64,000 nucleotides of DNA from Pseudobacteroides cellulosolvens ATCC 35603 = DSM 2933 (GCF_001262605.1 NZ_LGTC01000001.1:5902001-5966000), one strand, 5' to 3'; shown: positions 53,514-63,130, counted from the stretch's first letter. Numbers and translations are program-made. Notes: generated by a model not told the origin, from the letters alone.

Positions 53514-54731
53514 TTAGTAAGACCACTGGTTATCCGGGCTTGACATATTAAGAGTATTGTTGCTTTGAGTTATGATGTTTTGAGGAACATTGAGCTGCAC
53601 CTGACACTGACATTCCTTGAATGCTAAGGACATTTCTGCAAGCAAACTCGCTACTTTTTCTGTTGCATCGGGTTTGGACAAAAATTTAGCCATTTCTTTC
53701 ATGTGGCACATCCTCAAGGGGTTATCTATTACCTGATTAAGCACATTGTTTAGGTCAGATTTTTTTATAACCCTTGCAGCAGCACCTATATTTGAAAGAA
53801 ACTGTGCATTTCTTTCCTCCTGGCCTGGAATTGGAGAAATAAGTACTAGAGGTATATTTTTGATTAATGCCTCAGAAACAGTCATTCCCCCTGGCTTTGT
53901 TATCAATATATCCGACATATCCATATAATCGGAAATTTTATCAGTATAACCGATTATCTTAATGTACTTTTTAGACCCTTTTGAACATTTTTCCAGATGG
54001 CGAAGAAGCTTTTTATTTGTACCTGTTATTACTACAATCTGGATGTCTCTTTCTAACTTTAACAGTGACAGAAATGTTTTTTGCATGTCACCAAATCCAA
54101 GACTACCACCCATAATGAGTATTGTAGGCTTGTCTTCCAGGCCATATTCAAGTAGAAGTTTATGCCTGTCATTGCTTTGGTAAAAGTTCATTCCTACTGG
54201 AATCCCCAAGGGGTATATAATGTCACTGGGAATTCCTTTGTTTTCAAGCTCGGCTTTTATAAAGTCATTTGCAACTACATATGCTGATACGTATTGGTGT
54301 ATCCAATAGGAATGGGTAGTATAATCGGTTATAACAGATATTGTGGGAATTTTGAGTTTGTTTTTCTTGTGAAGCATCGCCAGTATTTGCAGAGGGATAA
54401 AGTTGGTGCAAGCGATAACCGACGGATTGAATTCATTTATCAGATCCATCAGCTTTATTGCTAAAAATCTATTTAATATACTCCCGAAATTATAACTGCT
54501 TCCTACAGGTTCGGATAATGAATAATATTTGCCATATATTTTGGGAGTCAGTTTTAGAATACTCATATACCCTCCAACAATGACCCTGTCCAATAACGGG
54601 CTTATGTATCTATATGTATCGACAACCATTATATTGGAGTCAGGATACTTCAATTTAATCTGCTCACTAATGGATTCAGCTGCTTTAATATGCCCTGCCC
54701 CGGCAGAGACTGTAAGTATAAGTATTTTCAT
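53514..54731 (-). CDS. MGDG synthase-like glycosyltransferase (GT28)
   Basis: A 405-residue glycosyltransferase of the MGDG-synthase/UgtP-like branch. The N-terminal domain starts ILTVSAGAGHIKAAESI and the C-terminal GT28 domain carries GGSLGFGDMQKT and KPGGMTVSEALIKNIPLVL, the nucleotide-sugar site. It transfers a hexose to diacylglycerol or a related lipid acceptor at the membrane. ATG 54731 (MKILILTV) is the natural N-terminus; a TTG three codons earlier is close to the same AAGGG. Confidence 0.85.
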   Translation of the reverse strand: MKILILTVSAGAGHIKAAESISEQIKLKYPDSNIMVVDTYRYISPLLDRVIVGGYMSILKLTPKIYGKYYSLSEPVGSSYNFGSILNRFLAIKLMDLINEFNPSVIACTNFIPLQILAMLHKKNKLKIPTISVITDYTTHSYWIHQYVSAYVVANDFIKAELENKGIPSDIIYPLGIPVGMNFYQSNDRHKLLLEYGLEDKPTILIMGGSLGFGDMQKTFLSLLKLERDIQIVVITGTNKKLLRHLEKCSKGSKKYIKIIGYTDKISDYMDMSDILITKPGGMTVSEALIKNIPLVLISPIPGQEERNAQFLSNIGAAARVIKKSDLNNVLNQVIDNPLRMCHMKEMAKFLSKPDATEKVASLLAEMSLAFKECQCQVQLNVPQNIITQSNNTLNMSSPDNQWSY

Positions 54732-54950
54732 ATAAATCAAACCCTTGCTATTAAATCAAAAGTTATGTTTTAATTATTACCCAATTTGTTAATATTAACC
54801 GCCTTATAGTCAACTGCTACATCTATATTTTTCTCTCAAATTAAAAAAAATATCATAAAATATTGTGTTTTGTTTCAAAATACATATGGATATTTTTTTA
54901 AAATGTGATGTGCTGTTAATATAAATTTAATTTGGACAGGAGGAATTATT

Positions 54951-56342
54951 TTGGGTGTTAGAGACAAGCTTTTAGATTTTAAACGAAGACTATCTGATAG
55001 AAAAATGTACAGTATTGTTATAGTAATTATTGGTGCATTAGGAATTTGGGGAATGTATCAGTATAAGCATTCCGGCAACCTGAGGCAGGAGCTTGACAAC
55101 CAGTATAACAGGGCTTTTTTTGATATGGCAGGGTATGTGAGGAATGTTGAAGTGCTTTTGGTGAAATCACTCATCACCTCATCGCCGCAAAAAACGGCAT
55201 CAACTTTACAGGAGGCCTGGAGGCAGTCAAATTTGGCACAGTATAACTTAGGTCAGCTTCCTATTTCATCAGGTGTGCTGTCAAATACCTCCAAGTTTCT
55301 GACGCAAGTAGGAGATTTCTCATATTCTATGAATAACCAGAATCTACAAGGTAAGCCTTTATCAGATAAGCAGTATAAAACATTAGAGCAGCTTCATGAC
55401 TATGCTGTAAAGCTGGGGTCAAGCCTTAGTAATTTGCAGGGTGAACTTTCTGCCGGCAGGTTAAAATGGGGAGAGGTTTCTAAGAAAGGAGCCAGTGTAT
55501 TTAAAAAGACTTCTGCAACACTGCCGTCTAAGGAGTTTGAGAATATTGACAAAACATTTCAGGCCTACCCTACCCTTATATATGACGGTCCCTTTTCCGA
55601 TCATATAGCAAGTGCACAGCCTAGAGGTATTACAGGAGAGATGCTGACTTTACAGCAGGCAAAGAATAAGGTAGGAGAAATATTTAAATATAAGAATGTA
55701 AAAGCGATAACAGAAACAGGGAAAAATAAATCTGATTCCGTGAAAACCTATGGTTTCAGGGTGACTTTCAATGGTGTACCTGACGAACAGGCAGCAAACA
55801 TAGATGTTACGCAAAAGGGAGGACATATATACTGGATGCTCATGAACAGGCCGTCAGGTAAAGGGAAGCTCAGTATTGACCAAGCTAAGGAAGCCGGGAA
55901 AAAATATCTTGAAAAGCTAGGCTATTCAGGAATGACAGACACATATTACCTGAAAGAGGACAATACTGCTACTATAAACTATGCATACAAGCAGAATAAT
56001 GTCATCGTATATCCTGATCTCATCAAATTGAAAGTAGCCCTCGATAATGGTGAAATTATAGGTGTGGAAAGCAAGGGGTATCTTTATTCCCATACCACAA
56101 GAAACATAGCAAAGCCTAAAATTACTGAACAGCAGGCACGAAGCACTATAAACAGGAAAATGGAAGTATTGTCTTCGGGATTAGCCATAATACCTACAGA
56201 TTATAAAACAGAACTGTTTACTTATGAATTTAAAGGAAAATTAGGAAATAATGACTTCTTAGTATATATAAATGCTGAAACAGGAAGGGAAGAAAATATA
56301 CTTATGATAGTTGACACCGACAGGGGTATTCTGACGTTCTAA
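54951..56342 (+). CDS. ypeB: Spore germination protein YpeB
   Basis: A 463-residue protein with one N-terminal membrane helix (about 20-38), a helical YpeB domain (NQYNRAFFDMAGYVRNVEVL, to about 230), and repeated PepSY domains in the C-terminal half. It normally protects or localises the cortex-lytic enzyme SleB in the spore and is cleaved at germination. The usual sleB partner is not next to it. It starts with TTG six bases after AGGAGG. An imperfect stem (56368-56377 with 56406-56416) about 25 bases downstream may terminate it. The organism should form spores. Confidence 0.88.
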   Translation: MGVRDKLLDFKRRLSDRKMYSIVIVIIGALGIWGMYQYKHSGNLRQELDNQYNRAFFDMAGYVRNVEVLLVKSLITSSPQKTASTLQEAWRQSNLAQYNLGQLPISSGVLSNTSKFLTQVGDFSYSMNNQNLQGKPLSDKQYKTLEQLHDYAVKLGSSLSNLQGELSAGRLKWGEVSKKGASVFKKTSATLPSKEFENIDKTFQAYPTLIYDGPFSDHIASAQPRGITGEMLTLQQAKNKVGEIFKYKNVKAITETGKNKSDSVKTYGFRVTFNGVPDEQAANIDVTQKGGHIYWMLMNRPSGKGKLSIDQAKEAGKKYLEKLGYSGMTDTYYLKEDNTATINYAYKQNNVIVYPDLIKLKVALDNGEIIGVESKGYLYSHTTRNIAKPKITEQQARSTINRKMEVLSSGLAIIPTDYKTELFTYEFKGKLGNNDFLVYINAETGREENILMIVDTDRGILTF

Positions 56343-56537
56343 TTGCCGGGTTTATGGGATTGTAAAATTAGCTGTTACAATAAATTAAGGTGATTTTGCT
56401 TGTGATAACAGACTAACGAAATTTTTGTTATTTTCAGCAGAGTCACTTTTTTAATGCCTAAAATTATGGCTAAAAAATTGAAGGAATATGGAATTTTATA
56501 TAGAAAATATTAATTTATTAAGCCTTTAGGGGGATTT

Positions 56538-57341
56538 ATGCAATCTAAAGAACCTAGTGATATTAGTATTCAACCTTTAATTAAAGACAATTTTGAGCAA
56601 ATATATTTGTTATATTTTAATAAGATATATAACCTTGCATTTAAAATAACCGGAAGCTCGGATGCTGCTGCAGACATTACTCAGGAAACCTTTATCCAGG
56701 TTTTAACTAATGCCGATAAATATAGAGGTGATAGTCAAATTTATACCTGGATATATGCTATAGCAAAAAACAATTGCTTTAAGTACATAAAAAAGATTAG
56801 GAAAAATTCTTTCCACTCAATGGAAGAGTTAATTAAGACAGCAAGTTTTAATGTAGAATATAGTCAGCAGGAAAAACAGCAATATATTGTGCAAGTGAAG
56901 GATGGGTGCCTTTTGGGCTTGCTCAGATGTCTTTCTTTTAACCAACGTATAGCATTCATTCTCAATGTTTTATTTGATGTTTCTATGAAAGATGTAGCAT
57001 CAGTTATAAGTAAATCTGAAAACTCCACTCGAATACTGATTTGCCGTGCAAGAAAAAATATAAGAGAATTTTTGTGTAGGAATTGTTCTTTGTATGATAA
57101 TAACAACAGCTGCAGGTGTGAGAATTTAATATCATTTTCATTAAAGCAGGGATGGATAGAGAAATATAACCCTAATATTTCACCTAATCTTGTAGAAGCG
57201 GAGATAAAGGTATTTAAGAATGAGATTAGCCTATATAAGACAATAGCATTAAGAAGTGAAAGCGATGATTTAAAGATGAAAATTCTATTTTCTATTAAAG
57301 AACAGAAATTTAATATTTTTTCTCAAAAAAAAGTGAAATAA
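56538..57341 (+). CDS. ECF-type sigma factor with a C-terminal Cys motif
   Basis: A 267-residue sigma-70 family protein. Region 2 is FEQIYLLYFNKIYNLAFKIT with DITQETFIQVLTN and YRGDSQIYTWIYAIAKN. Region 4 is LSFNQRIAFILNVLFDVSMKDVASVI with the recognition helix STRILICRARKNI. After it comes an unusual tail with CxxC-N8-CxC (Cys180, 183, 192, 194), possibly a zinc site, and 70 more residues. No anti-sigma gene is adjacent, so the tail may replace that function. GGGGGAT precedes the ATG. Confidence 0.82.
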   Translation: MQSKEPSDISIQPLIKDNFEQIYLLYFNKIYNLAFKITGSSDAAADITQETFIQVLTNADKYRGDSQIYTWIYAIAKNNCFKYIKKIRKNSFHSMEELIKTASFNVEYSQQEKQQYIVQVKDGCLLGLLRCLSFNQRIAFILNVLFDVSMKDVASVISKSENSTRILICRARKNIREFLCRNCSLYDNNNSCRCENLISFSLKQGWIEKYNPNISPNLVEAEIKVFKNEISLYKTIALRSESDDLKMKILFSIKEQKFNIFSQKKVK

Positions 57342-57408
57342 ACCTCCTTGTTTTGTATCAAATAAGTTAAAAATACTTTAAATTAAAACTTAATTTAGGA
57401 GGCTTATT

Positions 57409-57687
57409 ATGAGATTTTTAGTAAACGTAAGGGTTAACCTTACAACAATGTTGGAATTCGGACAAAAACTGAAGCAAGGAGAGTTAGACAGAAGTTGTAT
57501 AAGAGGGGAAACATATTGTATAAAAAATGACCCTGCTGTAGGATATAGCATTTGGGAGGCGGAAAGCAGGCAGGAATTTGACGAAAAGTTTAGCCCGTGG
57601 AAAAAGTACTATGAAGAAACGGATATAAGGGAGGTTATTGATCCAAATGAATCAATGAGATTATTGATGGAACAAACACAAGAATAA
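57409..57687 (+). CDS. Small protein, probably ferredoxin-fold (DUF3303-like)
   Basis: A 92-residue protein beginning MRFLVNVRVNLTTMLEFGQ. WEAESRQEFDEKFSPWKKYY and DPNESMRLL recall the DUF3303/muconolactone-isomerase-like alpha-beta barrels. I assign this with moderate confidence only. Strong ribosome site (TTTAGGAGG) before the ATG. It lies 67 bases after the sigma factor gene. Confidence 0.65.
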   Translation: MRFLVNVRVNLTTMLEFGQKLKQGELDRSCIRGETYCIKNDPAVGYSIWEAESRQEFDEKFSPWKKYYEETDIREVIDPNESMRLLMEQTQE

Positions 57688-57738
57688 AAGTGATTTAAAG
57701 ATGCAAGCATACATATATAATGGGAAGGCGGTTTATTC

Positions 57739-57767
57739 TTGCATAAATATGGCTATAGTTGTATTAT
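57739..57767 (+). promoter_or_regulatory. Promoter of the CPBP protease gene
   Basis: TTGCAT (57739-57744), 17 bases, TATTAT (57762-57767). CTTGCAT at the -35 is the inverted match of ATGCAAG near 57700. Confidence 0.5.
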
Positions 57768-57799
57768 AATTAATATCATACATTATGGAGGATTTTTCT

Positions 57800-58876
57800 G
57801 TGAATGAAAACAATTTTGAAAAGCAAAACATAGAAGACCCGGAATCTAATGAAGGGAGTGCTGGCAGACTATTTAAAAAGCCCACTGTCAAGGAAGCCAG
57901 CATTTTGTTCTCTGTAGTACTAATAATATTTATGTTGCTTAGTAATGTGTTTTTAAGGCTGCCTTTGGGGGATTATTATATTAAGGCTATTTCGTCAGAA
58001 ATATTGCTGGTTATGGTCCCACCCATTATATTCTTGCTCTATAAGAAATATGATATAAGGAAGATCCTTCGGCTTAACAAGATCAGTTTTGTTAATATTA
58101 TTCTGATAGTATGCATAACGGGTTTTTCCATACCGGTTGTTGGTATTCTCAACCTTGCCAATATGGTTATAATAAAGCTGATATTTGGCAGCACTAATTT
58201 ACCTCAGGTTCAAATACCTGATATTGTAACACTGATAAAAGGCTTTATTGTAATAGGAATGTCTGCAGCTATTTGCGAGGAAGTGCTTTTTAGAGGAGTT
58301 ATAATGAGAGGCTATGAAAAGCTTGGCAAGACAAAGGCGATTATAATCACTGCTTTCTTGTTTGGTTTAATGCATCATGACTTCCAGAGGTTTTTAGGAA
58401 CATTTCTCCTCGGTATTCTGATGGGTTTTCTTGTTTACAGAGCTGATTCATTATATGCAGGGATGGTAGCACATTTCACAAACAACTCTCTTGTTGTATT
58501 GTTGAGCTATGGGTTGGGAAAGCTGACATCAAAAATGGGAGGGACTCCTGGGGGGACAGGATCAGATGCGGATCAAAGCCTTTCAATGCTTTTGTCTATG
58601 CCTAAAATTCAGCTTATTACTACATTGGGAATATTTGGAGTAATGTTTTTGTGTTTTTTAGCCGCTTTAGCAGGATTGCTTTATGCATTCATGAGAAATA
58701 CCACTGTTCCTGTGGATAATGGCTTTGAAACCCGTGAAGAAAATAAGGTAAAAGGCTTGTTGTGGGTCATACCTGGCGTTATGGTAATTGTCTTGATTTA
58801 TTTACTTCAGGGCATTTCCCTTGCGGGAGTGGAAAACGAGTTTTTAAGTAATATAATAAAAATATTGGGGCTGTAA
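57800..58876 (+). CDS. CPBP-family intramembrane metalloprotease (Abi/Rce1-like)
   Basis: A 358-residue membrane protein with about eight helices. The CPBP motifs are EEVLFRGVIMRG (catalytic Glu pair), FGLMHHDFQRF and the third motif HFTNNS with a ligand His. Members cleave within membranes and process prenylated or bacteriocin-related peptides. I chose GTG 57800, which has GGAGG eight bases upstream; the upstream ATG at 57785 lies within that site. A hairpin at its stop ends the transcript. Confidence 0.85.
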   Translation: MNENNFEKQNIEDPESNEGSAGRLFKKPTVKEASILFSVVLIIFMLLSNVFLRLPLGDYYIKAISSEILLVMVPPIIFLLYKKYDIRKILRLNKISFVNIILIVCITGFSIPVVGILNLANMVIIKLIFGSTNLPQVQIPDIVTLIKGFIVIGMSAAICEEVLFRGVIMRGYEKLGKTKAIIITAFLFGLMHHDFQRFLGTFLLGILMGFLVYRADSLYAGMVAHFTNNSLVVLLSYGLGKLTSKMGGTPGGTGSDADQSLSMLLSMPKIQLITTLGIFGVMFLCFLAALAGLLYAFMRNTTVPVDNGFETREENKVKGLLWVIPGVMVIVLIYLLQGISLAGVENEFLSNIIKILGL

Positions 58877-58887
58877 GCAGCCCCTTT
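58867..58887 (+). terminator. Terminator overlapping the CPBP stop
   Basis: GGGGCTG (58867-58873) with loop taag and CAGCCCC (58878-58884), followed by TTT. The stem includes the stop codon. Confidence 0.7.
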
Positions 58888-58992
58888 GTTGTCCAATTGG
58901 TGTGATAATTGCATCAACAAGAATCCACACAAGTGTAAATGATTCCAGGTATAATAAAATCACTAACAATGTCTTTCAAAGTCGATTTTAAG

Positions 58993-60051
58993 CTACTCAT
59001 ATCTTTCCTTCCCGACTTGATTTGTAATTCTTTGAGATTTTGTTTTACTCCTGATGTCTTCTCCAGCAAACTTGATAAAGGAAAAACCGCCTATTATTCG
59101 GGATGCTACTCTCTCTTTATAATAATCATAAAGTTTGTTAGCCTCTATATTGGTAGATATAATAATTTTGCACGGCCTTGCAAGATTATTAAGCTGTCTG
59201 ATATTCAGAATATTTAAAAATTCTGCAAACCTGGATGTTGTCTGGGACTCAGTACCTAAATCATCAATTATGAGAAGATCGGTTTCAAATATACTGTTGT
59301 ACTTTGAATCTTCGTCAACTTCATCTTTAAAAGATTTTATCTTGGAGCTGCTTATAGTGTCAAACAATATTGGAGCGGTCTGGTAAAGGACAGTACCGCC
59401 TTTTTTTAATATTTCTGATGCGATGCAGCTGGCCATAAAGGTTTTGCCGACACCTGTCGGACCGCAGAAATAAAGGTTCTTCTCATTTGGATCAGAAAAA
59501 TTTTCTATAAACTTAAGGCACTTTTCTTTTATACCAAGGATGTGATCCCTTGGAGATTTTTTGATCCCATATTTTTCTTCATTAATATTGTCAGGAAAAA
59601 GGGTTTCGTCAAAATTATCAAAATTCTCATTCTCGGTTAGCTTAAGGTTGGATTTTTCAAAGCTTAAGGCAATAAACTGCTGCTTAAAGCAGGTACAGCT
59701 TTCAAAACCGTGAGCACCTTCGGTATATCCCTTATCCTTGCATTGGCTGCATTCATAAACTGCTTCTAAATAATCTTTGGAATACCCCATACTTAGGAGA
59801 ATATTTTCACGCTCCTTCTTCAAAGAATCAATATTCCTCGTTAATTCGTCAACAGCCTGATGATATGAGTTTTCTGAAAGCAGAATCATTTTATTATACT
59901 TTAATCCCAACTTGTTTATTTCATCTTCAATCTCCATCAGTCTTGGGACTTTTTCATATAGTGCATTACGCCGTTCTGTAAGGTTATCATAAGCAAGCCG
60001 TTGTTTTTTATCATATTCATTTTTAATTATATTATATAAATTCTTTCTCAT
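58993..60051 (-). CDS. DnaI/DnaC-type helicase loader ATPase
   Basis: A 352-residue AAA+ protein. The N-terminal helical part (to about 95) is followed by a small Cys cluster (CSQCKDKGY and CTCFKQQ) that may bind zinc. The ATPase domain then has Walker A CGPTGVGKTF, Walker B LLIIDDLGTE and the sensor STNIEANKL. It loads the replicative helicase onto DNA. It is the second gene after the DnaD protein, 41 bases apart, with AGGAGG upstream. Confidence 0.88.
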   Translation of the reverse strand: MRKNLYNIIKNEYDKKQRLAYDNLTERRNALYEKVPRLMEIEDEINKLGLKYNKMILLSENSYHQAVDELTRNIDSLKKERENILLSMGYSKDYLEAVYECSQCKDKGYTEGAHGFESCTCFKQQFIALSFEKSNLKLTENENFDNFDETLFPDNINEEKYGIKKSPRDHILGIKEKCLKFIENFSDPNEKNLYFCGPTGVGKTFMASCIASEILKKGGTVLYQTAPILFDTISSSKIKSFKDEVDEDSKYNSIFETDLLIIDDLGTESQTTSRFAEFLNILNIRQLNNLARPCKIIISTNIEANKLYDYYKERVASRIIGGFSFIKFAGEDIRSKTKSQRITNQVGKERYE

Positions 60052-60092
60052 AAAACCTCCAAAAAGGTTTGAATTGTATTAATGCGGTGCTG

Positions 60093-61067
60093 TTAAATTT
60101 CTTCATATAAGTTTTCAAAGAAATCCTTGTCATATTTTCGCTGGTCATAGTTGGAATGCTGTTGTATTTCCGAAACCTTGTACTGCTGCTTCATGCTTTG
60201 CTTTCTAGCGTTATCGTAAGCCAGTATTTCATCCTTTGTTTTTAGATTATTGTTATACCAGTCTGTTATGATTGAGTTTAAGTATTCAAAGCTTGGATTG
60301 GCCTTTTTTGGGGTTTTCTTAAGAGCCAGCTCAATTATTTCAAAGTCGTATTTGTATTTTTCAATCCATTTTTCAACATATTCACTTTCGTACTCAGTGA
60401 GATTTCTTCCAAGACCAAGTTTTTTAACTATTTTTCCGCGTATACTTTTGAATCTTTCATACTGCAGAGAATAATTGTCCAGGTCTATTGAATTGCGGAC
60501 GTTTTTGCTTTTCCAGCTGTCCGCAACTTTTATTATGTAGTTTTTCGAAAGTCCGTTATGTTCATAACAATACTGGAAGAGTGCAAACATAACATCATCC
60601 TCAAAATTGTATTTATCAAACCAGGCATCAATATCGGTATACCATGAGGGCGGCATTACGCCCTGGAAAAACTTGTTGTTGATGGACTTTATTATGGCGT
60701 TCCGGGATTTGTTTCTCTCAGTGCTCAGAATAGCTTCCTCAGGAGTTGAGGTTTGTTTGAGCCTGTATATTTTTTTGATTTCCTTTTCCTTTAGGTCACT
60801 GATAGTTATACTGCTGCTGTTTTCCTTTCTTGTAATGACCCCTATACTCTCAAGATATATCAAAGAGTCCTTGACCTTATTTAAATCAATGCCAAGCTTC
60901 CTGGAAAGATCCTTGGCTGATGCATATTTGTTATATTTACTTAGGAACAGGCAGTGCACGAATATTTTAACACAATCCCCGTCCATTGAGGGCATGTACT
61001 CATTAATAAAAATATCCGGCACCAGTGTGTCCGAATAAAGTATTGATTTATATGATTCAAAAAACAT
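60093..61067 (-). CDS. DnaD/DnaB-type replication initiation protein
   Basis: A 324-residue protein. The N-terminal winged helix is at about 25-95 (YNKYASAKDLSRKLGIDLNK, LIYLESIGVITRKE). The C-terminal DnaB_2/DnaD domain is at about 215-285, with ESEYVEKWIEKYKYDFEIIE, PSFEYLNSIITDWYNNN and the YxxxIxxxW motif. Low-GC Gram-positives use such proteins with DnaI-like loaders in primosome assembly. First gene of the pair with the loader; SD AAGGGAAG upstream. Confidence 0.86.
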   Translation of the reverse strand: MFFESYKSILYSDTLVPDIFINEYMPSMDGDCVKIFVHCLFLSKYNKYASAKDLSRKLGIDLNKVKDSLIYLESIGVITRKENSSSITISDLKEKEIKKIYRLKQTSTPEEAILSTERNKSRNAIIKSINNKFFQGVMPPSWYTDIDAWFDKYNFEDDVMFALFQYCYEHNGLSKNYIIKVADSWKSKNVRNSIDLDNYSLQYERFKSIRGKIVKKLGLGRNLTEYESEYVEKWIEKYKYDFEIIELALKKTPKKANPSFEYLNSIITDWYNNNLKTKDEILAYDNARKQSMKQQYKVSEIQQHSNYDQRKYDKDFFENLYEEI

Positions 61068-61278
61068 AATATCTTCCCTTCAGTTGCTTAATGATTATTT
61101 TCCATAGTATTACCATTATATCATATGTAGATGCCGTACTGTAAAGTTTTATATAAGGTCGTTTGTGTTAGGAATATATATAGACCGGGCGTTTTTATCA
61201 GTTATGCACTCTATATAAGAGAAATAAAAATGCGATAAAACTTTTTTAAAAAAAATTAAAAAATATTTTAAAAATGGG

Positions 61279-61307
61279 TTGACTTATATATAAAAAGAGT
61301 CTATAAT
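61279..61307 (+). promoter_or_regulatory. tRNA-Val promoter
   Basis: TTGACT (61279-61284), 17 bases, TATAAT (61302-61307), 23 bases before the tRNA. Confidence 0.8.
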
Positions 61308-61330
61308 AACATCTGCACGGTGAATTTGAC

Positions 61331-61406
61331 GGGCGCTTAGCTCAGCTGGGAGAGCATCTGCCTTACAAGCAGAGGGTCATAGGTTCGAGCCCTATAGTGC
61401 CCACCA
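61331..61406 (+). tRNA. tRNA-Val (anticodon TAC)
   Basis: A 76-base cloverleaf: acceptor GGGCGCT with AGTGCCC, D-arm GCTC/GAGC, anticodon loop CTTACAA reading TAC, T-arm ATAGG/CCTAT with TTCGAGC, and an encoded CCA end. Confidence 0.95.
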
Positions 61407-61410
61407 TTTA

Positions 61411-61445
61411 AAAACAGCTTACTTTCAAAAGTAAGCTGTTTTGCT
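61411..61445 (+). terminator. tRNA-Val terminator
   Basis: AAAACAGCTTACTTT (61411-61425) pairs with 61428-61442, tight loop, T tail. Confidence 0.85.
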
Positions 61446-61511
61446 TTTGTTCAAGAATTTTTACCCTTTTAATCTAAATTCCCATAATGTGATAATTGTA
61501 ACATTTTAAAT

Positions 61512-62462
61512 CTACTTCTGGTCCACACTTGAATTTACTGCAATATTTCCATCGGAATCATAGTATAAACCAAGCTCATCGTTTAGTTTTTGGAGTATTG
61601 TCTGGTATTTGTCATAATCGCTGCTGAGTATTCTTAGATTGTTTACGAATCTATCATAATATCCGCTGGATTGGAGTCTGTTTTTAAAATCTAAATTCGA
61701 TTTCCACATTTTTTGTCGGATTTCAACAAAATCTTTATTTTCATTCATGGAGTTTAATGACTCCATGAACTTAATTTTATATTCTTCAAGCTCTTGAGGG
61801 GTATAGTTTAAAAGGCTTTGAATTTCTTTATTGTTTTCTGCAGCGATTTTCTCAAGTACATCATCCGAAAAATCACCGGAATTGTTATAAAATTCTTGAG
61901 GATAATTGAATGGCTCAGCCTCATCAAGAAATTTAACAATATCATTCCAGGCCTTTTCTTTATCCTCATCATCAACCGGATCATTTAAAAATGGAGAAAA
62001 ATGAAGTATAAGCATTTTTCCAAAAGAACCGGGAAATATTTTTAAAAGTTGTCTTTTTATATAACCGAATTTATTTTTGTCCTCTAATTCAATGTTTTCT
62101 TTTAAGCTTTTCAATTTTTCCATAAAATCGTTAGTGCTATTGATCTTGTTATTTTCAATGATCTCATTGATCAAATTTTTACTTTTTTCCAAGTCCTTAA
62201 TATTTCTATTGATTTTATCTAGGTGGAGTTTCAGAACATCATTAATGCTGGTAGGGGAATTAACCAATTCTTTGATGTTATCTATACTTAAGCCGATTTG
62301 CCTTAAAAGCGAAATTTTTATCAGCTTGTCAATATCTTCAGAATGATAATCCCTATAGCTGTTTTCATTGTTAATCGAAGGATTTATTAGGCCTTCTTCT
62401 TCATAGTAACGAATTGCTCTTTTAGTAAGTCCGGTTTGTCTCATGACTTCACTTATAGTCAT
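61512..62462 (-). CDS. MerR-family regulator with long C-terminal domain
   Basis: A 316-residue protein. The MerR winged helix is at 1-70 (SEVMRQTGLTKRAIRYYEEE, SYRDYHSEDIDKLIKISLLR). A coiled-coil dimer helix (80-115) and an uncommon 200-residue helical domain follow; the latter may bind a ligand such as an antimicrobial. No Cys metal site. Its promoter has the 19-base spacer typical of MerR control. The adjacent upstream genes are two small membrane or lipoprotein genes. Confidence 0.85.
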   Translation of the reverse strand: MTISEVMRQTGLTKRAIRYYEEEGLINPSINNENSYRDYHSEDIDKLIKISLLRQIGLSIDNIKELVNSPTSINDVLKLHLDKINRNIKDLEKSKNLINEIIENNKINSTNDFMEKLKSLKENIELEDKNKFGYIKRQLLKIFPGSFGKMLILHFSPFLNDPVDDEDKEKAWNDIVKFLDEAEPFNYPQEFYNNSGDFSDDVLEKIAAENNKEIQSLLNYTPQELEEYKIKFMESLNSMNENKDFVEIRQKMWKSNLDFKNRLQSSGYYDRFVNNLRILSSDYDKYQTILQKLNDELGLYYDSDGNIAVNSSVDQK

Positions 62463-62504
62463 ATAATCATCTCCTGTCTTTAGAGGTTAATAACACTTTT
62501 CATA

Positions 62505-62535
62505 ATAGTAATGTATAACCTAACGTAACAGTCAA
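62505..62535 (-). promoter_or_regulatory. merR promoter with 19-base spacer
   Basis: Minus strand TTGACT (62535-62530), 19 bases, TACTAT (62510-62505). The elongated spacer is the hallmark of MerR-activated promoters and suggests autoregulation. Confidence 0.5.
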
Positions 62536-62834
62536 GTACCAAAAATCGCAGTACCTAAAGTCCAGTACAGAAACGGGAGTAAAAATAGTGTTGAATTAAA
62601 GGCAATGCCAAGTTTTGCAGTTAGGCTTGATGATTTTTTATATGAAGTATAAGCAAGGAAAAATCCTACCAGGCATATTGGGGGCGTTATTAGTAAGGGC
62701 ATACCTTGAAGCTTTTGAAAGGGAGTTATTTTAAAAAGCCAGTTTAGTATGAGGACAATAAGTACAGTTGGTAATAAAATAGATAAAAAGCTTGATATTT
62801 TGATTGAGTTTTGATGTAATGTATTATTTTCCAC
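62532..62834 (-). CDS. Small membrane protein with three or four helices
   Basis: A 100-residue hydrophobic protein with helices at about 12-35, 42-62 and 75-97; no family recognised. The ATG has AAGGAGG nine bases upstream. Its end abuts the merR promoter, so the three leftward genes may be one regulon. Confidence 0.65.
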   Translation of the reverse strand: MENNTLHQNSIKISSFLSILLPTVLIVLILNWLFKITPFQKLQGMPLLITPPICLVGFFLAYTSYKKSSSLTAKLGIAFNSTLFLLPFLYWTLGTAIFGT

Positions 62835-62887
62835 AGGATAACCTCCTTAGAGTAAAGCGTATAGTTAATTTTAGCAGAAGAATCCAC

Positions 62888-63130
62888 TTATTCCAAGAAT
62901 TTATTTGCTTTTATTATTTTGTGTCTTGTTGTAGGCAGAAAATCTTTCTCTGTATCCTTGAGTTCAAAATTATAATTTTTACTTTTCATATCATTAGTAA
63001 ATTGTTCAATGCTATATTCATTTATCTTGTCACTATTACTGCAACCCATAGATGCAAGTATTAGTATTAAGAATATAGCAATAATTAATTGTTTTGAATT
63101 GTTAATCTTCACATTAGCTTGAGTTATCAT
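62888..63130 (-). CDS. Short lipoprotein, possibly truncated
   Basis: An 80-residue protein. The signal peptide ends in LASMGCS, a lipobox. The mature part is only about 50 residues (EQFTNDMKSKNYNFELKDTE). I recall longer clostridial lipoproteins with a similar start, so the C-terminus may be lost. ATG 63130 follows TTGGAG. Assignment as lipoprotein is firm; truncation is a guess. Confidence 0.6.
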   Translation of the reverse strand: MITQANVKINNSKQLIIAIFLILILASMGCSNSDKINEYSIEQFTNDMKSKNYNFELKDTEKDFLPTTRHKIIKANKFLE

